In this document: positions 58,475 through 64,000 of the stretch, piece after piece
How positions within the stretch are numbered: the first letter of the stretch is position 1
Layout: each line of letters starts with the position of its first letter
Assembly (NCBI RefSeq): GCF_008831285.2
Contig: NC_045148.1
Location: 5,518,001-5,582,000 of the forward strand
From: Nymphaea colorata
Taxonomy: Eukaryota; Streptophyta; Magnoliopsida; Nymphaeales; Nymphaeaceae
Length of the DNA stretch: 64,000 nt
Direction of reading: 5' to 3'
Notes under the pieces: generated by a model
What the model saw: the letters and a program-made list of their open reading frames with translations, nothing else
Databases searched by the model: none
Told to the model about the DNA's origin: nothing
Made by a program: the position numbers and the translations under genes

Positions 58475-59991
58475 ACCTTCGGGATGATTTAATATCCTTT
58501 TAACAACAATTTTTTAAATTTTAACTATCAGACATCTGGCAGCAATGACTTTTGCGGTTGCACCTTTTTTCTAGCTTTTGACCTGCCTATCTGAGGGTTT
58601 GTGACTGCCTTAATGTGGATTTACAACTGAGAGTGCTGCGCCCACTAATTCATCGTTCCTTTTCTCCTCCATGGTACACTGCTCTTGTCCTCAACGAAAA
58701 CACTGTGTAGGTGCATTAACGATGCCACGCTGCTTGGCGTTTGATATTGTGATCAATGAATGGATATCTCCCCGAGATCTCCCATTCCATCTTTATGAGA
58801 GTGATAAATGATGTTCCCCATGTGTGCATCTGTACTGAAGCATGAATCTTTGTGAACCAAACTGCAAGCTCCTAATGCACTGTACACTTTTACTGATTAC
58901 TGTCCTTGATTTTGATGTGAACTGAGCCCGGGCAATGGGCCACGTCTGGACCATGAACCCAATTTTAGTTTGCCTGCCCGGTTCGATATATATAATTGGG
59001 CTGGGTCAGGCCAGGTTCGGAGGCCTCGTAGTATGTCCCCTTTCCTCTCTCTTTCTTTCTCTCCTCATGTAGTTTAGGAAGTGTTTGGACGACAATCCAA
59101 AAAAAGGTTAAGTTTTGCATTTAAAACCAGGTTTTTAGACTGTTTGGGCACCGCCAAACCTAATTTTATAAAAGAGAATGAAAAACCTAACATGAAACAT
59201 TGGGGTTTGAGTATCTTCAACGAAGCCAAAAAAAAATAAAAATTCCAAGTATTAAAAATTCCAGGTATTTTTTTGGTTTGCAAACCATAAATTCGCCTTA
59301 TTCTAATTCTTAAAGCTATCCTAAACTCCACATGTAAGAAGAAAGGAGGGGGGCTTCAACCTTCTCCTTCAATTTTATTTTATTTTATTTTTATTTTTTT
59401 ATTTTTTTTTACAGTTAAACAATTCAATGGCATCCTAATGCGTAGGTGTTCTATGTTTCAATACAATACTGCTGGGAATAAGAGTCCGGATCCTCTTATT
59501 AAAAACAGCTTTCTACGTTAAATTGCAGTTACGTTACATAATTTTTTCCGAGAAGTTTTTTTTTTTGTTAAAATCATGCATGCTGCTGTTGCTGCTTTAA
59601 ATTACTGGTGATAACGCACCGACATGGTATAGTTAAAAACTGGAAACTGTTTGTTAAATAAACTACGTAAATCCCATTAGTTTTGTTTTTTGGAGAGGAA
59701 CTCTGGATCAGTACATGACACTCGGAGATGCTTCCTTTAATTTAATTTTTATATGAATGCATAAAAATGTATATTATGTCAATGTCAAAAGCATTTGGTT
59801 GACATGTCATAATATGTCATGTGCGAAATAAGTGATTGCCAAGTTCACCCAAACTTTAACGTTGAATTAAAGTTTTCAACTGTAGGCACAGTGAAGCATA
59901 CGCCACATAAAGACCCCACCTGCCTACGCCCCTGCGTCTATGAAAGTAATGAAGTTACATTTTCCTCCTACATTAGTAAGGGAAACTTTTA
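58475..59991. other. no gene assigned
   Basis: A tract near 59085-59170 (gtgtttggac...gtttgggcaccgccaaacc) resembles ends of small elements. A tatttt-rich run is at 59375-59410. No coding region is supportable. Confidence 0.4.
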
Positions 59992-60147
59992 AAAATGAAA
60001 TGCAATAGGAAGAACAAGAAGAATATGCCACCAATGTTTAAGTGGTTCCACAAATTGCCTACGACGTCCACGACTGACGAGGCACTTCCTTAACCTGTCG
60101 GTGATGGTTTATACAGATCTTAATGTTGCCTTAACATATCTCAAAAT

Positions 60148-60557
60148 TTAATTGGTAGTAATCCAATGAAGTTCAGTGGATGCACGCATAAATTGAGACA
60201 TCTTGATCAGGTTGAGCCACAATAAGATATTGGAGACCGCCGACGACTTGCCTGTATTCAGTGGGATTAACCGAAGGAATACCAGAACTTTTAGACAACG
60301 ATACATCGTCGCAATAGGTTTAGCATCCAACCTCCCAGTTCATTAAAGAAGACCCAAAATATACTGTTGTTGGCCCAAATAAGCCCAACCACAGAAAAGT
60401 ACAGGTGCCCCTATGCCCAAGAAATAATGTTAGGAGCCAAGATCTTTTAAGAGAATATGATGTCACAACACTAAGATAATCCTGCAAGTAACCAGTAATA
60501 TGGCAGAAAAATTGGTTGGAGGGGTACTCGTCTAAAAGTACTCATATCTAGTGAGAC

Positions 60558-60621
<64 letters not shown>

Positions 60622-62453
60622 GGCAAATGTTTAAATATGCCCATTTAAAAATAAAGAAATTTTAAGAGACCGTGTGGGCAACATAACATAGATAAGTAAA
60701 CAGATGACGTGTTCCCCTGAATTGCATAGATAAAGAGGCCGGTGCCGATCTTGAAGGAGATTACACTAAGACCAGTGAGAAGCGTGCTAAGGTACTGTAG
60801 CAGGCTTTTCGGGGCCTGATTGAGATTACATAGGGCCTTGATGAACCCTTGATGCTGGTGACATAAGCATCTTGACTTAGGACTCCATTTAGGAAAAAAT
60901 TGTATACTTCAAGCTGTCGTGTAGACCAACAATGCAAGATGACAATGATAAGAATAGATCACACTGTGATAGCCTTCATGACTAGATTTAAAGTATCAAA
61001 ATAGTCCCATTCATTCTCCGTAAATCCTCATCCCACGAGCCGATCTTACAGAATTCAATGGTCCTATCTGATTCCTTTTTTATCTTGAATACCCACCTGT
61101 TATTAATGAGATTATACTCTAACAATGGTGAAATTTCAACCATAGCATATTTCAAGTGATCATGATTGATAGCAAGAATGAGGTAGGCTCTATATATCAT
61201 TATGTTTCAGAGAGTGAGTGGTAAGAAAGTTCAGGGTTTTAGTGATCCGGTTTGAGGATTGGTAATCAAATGATGGGTCCTAGTTGTGTGTGAATCTTGG
61301 TAGGATGGAGGTGTTTCACTATGAGATTCAATAGGTAATAGTATAGATGCCAGACGCTATGCATGGGATCGGTAGAAGTTAAACTTGGTTCTATGGATAA
61401 TGGAGGTGTTGTACTAGATGGATCTGGAGTAGCATTTAATGGTGCCGGGCTAGTCATGTACTGTAAATGATAATGTATAGATATTGCAGATTCAGAGGTT
61501 GACTTGGTTGTTGATGGAGCACCTGATGTAGATACCTCTTTGAAAGGACTTCTTGTTCACTAAAGCTAACATGCTGACTGTCATCAACACGCTTGGTGTG
61601 AAGATCATAACAAATACATCCTCCATGCTGACTGATGCACCCAAGAAACAGATACTTTTTTGTTGTGAAACTCTAATTTACAAGTATTGTGTGAACGATG
61701 GCAGACACACCCAAAAGCTCTAAGAAATTTGTATTTTGGCTGCTGTCCAAAAAGTAAGCAATATAGAGGCTGCAACTTAGTCACAGAGGAGGATATACTA
61801 TTCACAAAATATACAACAGTTAGGAATAAGTGGATATGATTTAGGATATATCCGATCCGAATCCGATCGGTTCACATCCTACTTGAAGATGACCAATAGT
61901 TTTATTTTTATTCACTTTGTTAAAACCATCAAGATAACCTGTGGTTTGAGATTTGGCATATGATTAATAACAACATTGTTCTCACCTTTGTTCGCCTGAA
62001 TCTGAGCTTCATTGTAGAAAAGCATAACGAAAGATCCTCCATACTAATGGAATCCACATGGGTGTTCAAAGCAGTACATAGGGATCCATATTCATGCATA
62101 GGCAGTCCGGTTAATATATAAGATACGAGATCCTAATCATTTGCCCATTTTGATGCCCATGCAAGTTGATGACCCAAGTTTTTGGCTTTGTGAAAATAAT
62201 CTAATGTTGTTTTGGAGTCTTTCTTCAAGTTTTGCAATTGGCCTTTAAGTTGTTATATGTATGCATAAGGTCAAACTACATACATCCTCTTCAATGTCGT
62301 CGAAACTTCATATGAAGATTTTAAACCCACAACTTGACAATGGATGATGTCAATTAGAGAGGACTTGATCCAACTCAATAGAAGTTGGTCAAGTCGCTGC
62401 CATTCATTGTATATGGGGTTTCTGATTTTGGTGTTATTTGAATTAAAATCCAT
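60148..62453 (-). pseudogene. Copia gag-pol remnants
   Basis: Fragments in order on the minus strand are: gag WQRLDQLLLSWIKSSL and VGLKSSYEV; integrase end LFGQQPKYKFLRAFGC and CKLEFHNKK; RT start NNRWVFKIKKESDRTIEF; and DAKPIAT with CQFM-like SQFMRASTELHW near RNase H. Each is a known Copia landmark, and none is part of a continuous frame. Confidence 0.75.
60558..60620. repeat. (TA)n(TG)n compound microsatellite
   Basis: Alternating TA is followed directly by alternating TG over about 60 bp, inside the decayed Copia element. Confidence 0.95.
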
Positions 62454-62735
62454 TCTTTAAGGCTCTTGTTGGAGCTGTCAATATATCCCATCAAATTGTA
62501 GCTATTTAAAAGAGGAGTAAACTGGTTTTCTCAAGACAAATAGTTGTCTATAATCAGTTTAATTTATAGAAAATATGAAGATTTATATGGGGAAGGGACC
62601 TTAAGAAATTGCATACTTGTTTGAGTGTTTAGTCACGAGTCCCATATTAGCATAGTCTCTACTAGCAGCACCAGAGACCAGCCACCGCACGAGTTGCCAA
62701 TGTTGAGGAAGACACTCACATTGGCTTTGATACCA

Positions 62736-63054
62736 TAAAATGGTACGCAAGAGGAGGAAGAAGAATATGACACCATTGTTTACGTGGTTCGACAAATTGT
62801 CGACATCTACAAGTGATTTCCTTAACTTGTCTGTGATGAGTTAAGAGATTCCACTAGATGTGTTTATTCATGTTACAGATGACACCTTATGACACCTCTT
62901 CCCTTATCTTTAGAAACAATATCACCGTGAGCTAAGGGATTACAACGATTCGTGTTATTTCCTGATTTCCTCCTTGAGTTAAATGATATGCAGATCCTTT
63001 CTTATAATCGTGGCTAGCTGATATGACTGTTACCTTCCCTAATAACTTTCAACA
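62736..63054 (-). repeat. 5' LTR of the 60-63 kb Copia element
   Basis: The LTR abuts the primer-binding tract at 62723-62735 and starts TGTTGAAAG on the minus strand. It matches the partial LTR at 59992-60125. Confidence 0.65.
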
Positions 63055-63719
63055 CTATCATATTGTACAGAATGCATAGGTTAATTACCACTAGGGATTG
63101 AGATTGAAGTTTATCAAATATTTTTAAAATACACATTCATTTAGACCAATAAAACTTTCCATGCCATCAAACATGTGCGAACAATGCTTGGAATAAAAGT
63201 TCCAGTCCATCACGCACGAGACTATTTTGGCATATGGAACCTTTATAATTCATTGTCTGGTACTAAACACCTGGGAATTTTACCAGGTATTCTAATTCAT
63301 TGATTTAGAATGCCACCTTTATAGACAAGATGGGTAGAGGCAAATCTCATTCCTCTCTTCAAATTAACAGGAACTGAACCCCTTTGAGCATGAGCTCACC
63401 TTGTCAGTAAGTGACTCGATTAGATATCTACTAACCTGATATCAGTTCCATCTGTCATATATTCATAGATAAACAAGAATCATATACTATGGTTCTGCTC
63501 CAGCCTATGAAATGCCTTAGATAGTTCTTGAAAGCAAGGGGTCTTAGCCTTTGAGGTGCTACAATGGTGTAAATGCATCGACAAGTATGAGAAAAAAGGC
63601 ATGCTGGCAAATTAGCAGCTTTCTCAATTGGAATCACCTGAAAATTGCGGTAACCACCGGTGGGAAGAAGAGGGAGGACAAAGAAGAAGCAGGAAAGGGA
63701 AGAAGGGGGGCCAGAGTTA
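63055..63719. other. no gene assigned
   Basis: No coding region, RNA gene or element end can be supported. Confidence 0.4.
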
Positions 63720-64000
63720 AAAGGTCGGGGAAGCCTTTAGTGACACTTGATAAATGTCGATAAAGATGCTATTTAAAAATGTCAGTGAAAGTGTTGTGAT
63801 CACTTTCACCGAAGTGAGATGGATGTCGGTAAAAGCTTTATTAGTGATGTCCGTAGACAACACGTCGATGAGGGAACTTATACTGATGCAAGGGGAGGAC
63901 GTTGGTAACGCTTGGCTGCAAAACCATATACACTGATGCAAGCTTCAAGACGTGTCAGTGAAAAGTTAATTCTTACCAGTGTCCACCAGGCGAGCGTCGG
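63720..64000. repeat. possible CACTA-type subterminal repeats at window edge
   Basis: A motif of the form gtcrgtraaa occurs several times (63756, 63782, 63827, 63955), mixed with variants such as gtcgatgag and gttggtaac. Arrays of short motifs like this are typical just inside the ends of plant CACTA elements. No terminus lies within the window. Confidence 0.3.

Larger units (their letters stand above)
59992..63054 (-). mobile_element. Copia LTR retrotransposon, heavily decayed
   Basis: The 5' LTR is at 62736-63054 (minus-strand start TGTTGAAAG) with the primer-binding tract TGGTATCAAAGCC just inside. A partial 3' LTR lies at about 59992-60125; they share the gaagaatatg...cacaaattg...cttccttaac tract. 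Between them are gag (about 62450-62270), integrase C-terminal (61805-61605), start of RT (61120-60988) and a RT-RNase H connection piece (60330-60148). Most of pol is missing or full of stops. Confidence 0.75.

Noticed and set aside
1-64000. CRISPR arrays, bacterial operons, rRNA or tRNA genes
   Set aside because: No regularly spaced repeats with unique spacers, no ribosome-binding sites, and no rRNA or tRNA consensus sequences were seen. The primer-binding tracts are parts of LTR elements.

Overview
This is nuclear DNA from a flowering plant. The sequence is AT-rich and dominated by degenerate transposable elements: Copia LTR retrotransposons, hAT DNA transposons and a foldback-type element. 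Host-like sequences are plant or eukaryotic families (CAF1/POP2 deadenylase, DENR/TMA22, HECT ligase UPL1/2, flippase ALA2). The two CAF1-like genes are intronless and far richer in GC than their surroundings, as often seen in monocots, but I cannot name the species. There are no bacterial genes, CRISPR arrays, rRNAs or tRNAs that I can support.

Layout. (1) 325-19712 is a tandem segmental duplication of about 9.4 kb (copy A about 325-9742, copy B about 10451-19712). Each copy carries one intact CAF1-like gene. The 2.4-2.6 kb block holding the gene is inverted between the copies, so the genes face opposite ways (A minus, B plus). A roughly 0.8 kb non-coding module occurs twice in each copy and once between them. 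(2) 21471-24981 is a minus-strand Copia element that lacks its protease-integrase core; its 5' LTR is cut by a hAT end. (3) 24982-31592 has matching hAT ends, a full-length hAT transposase gene (minus) and a captured fragment of the translation factor gene DENR (plus). Its two flanks do not match each other. A second, truncated transposase copy (31593-33326) abuts its right end. (4) 35940-42413 holds a Copia reverse-transcriptase scrap, then a foldback element with long inverted arms, into whose right arm a whole but dead Copia element (37235-42105) has inserted. (5) 42971-47923 is a solo LTR split by a second hAT element (43041-47592) with a perfect 8-bp target duplication. That hAT holds a decayed transposase and a captured fragment of a UPL1/UPL2-type ubiquitin ligase gene. 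(6) 51186-52723 is a 703-bp tandem duplication that includes another copy of the same LTR. (7) 53997-55048 holds pieces of an ALA2-type flippase gene, with its last exon in the opposite orientation to the two exons before it. (8) 58041-58474 is a small hAT-like non-autonomous element; 59992-63054 is a decayed minus-strand Copia; the right edge (63720-64000) has repeated motifs resembling CACTA subterminal repeats.

How the parts relate. The only intact coding candidates are the two CAF1-like genes and the first hAT transposase. The CAF1 copies have lost the first two of the catalytic acids, so they are probably not deadenylases. The rest is a record of nested insertion, gene-fragment capture, inversion and tandem duplication. 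All similarity calls are by eye; no search or alignment was run.
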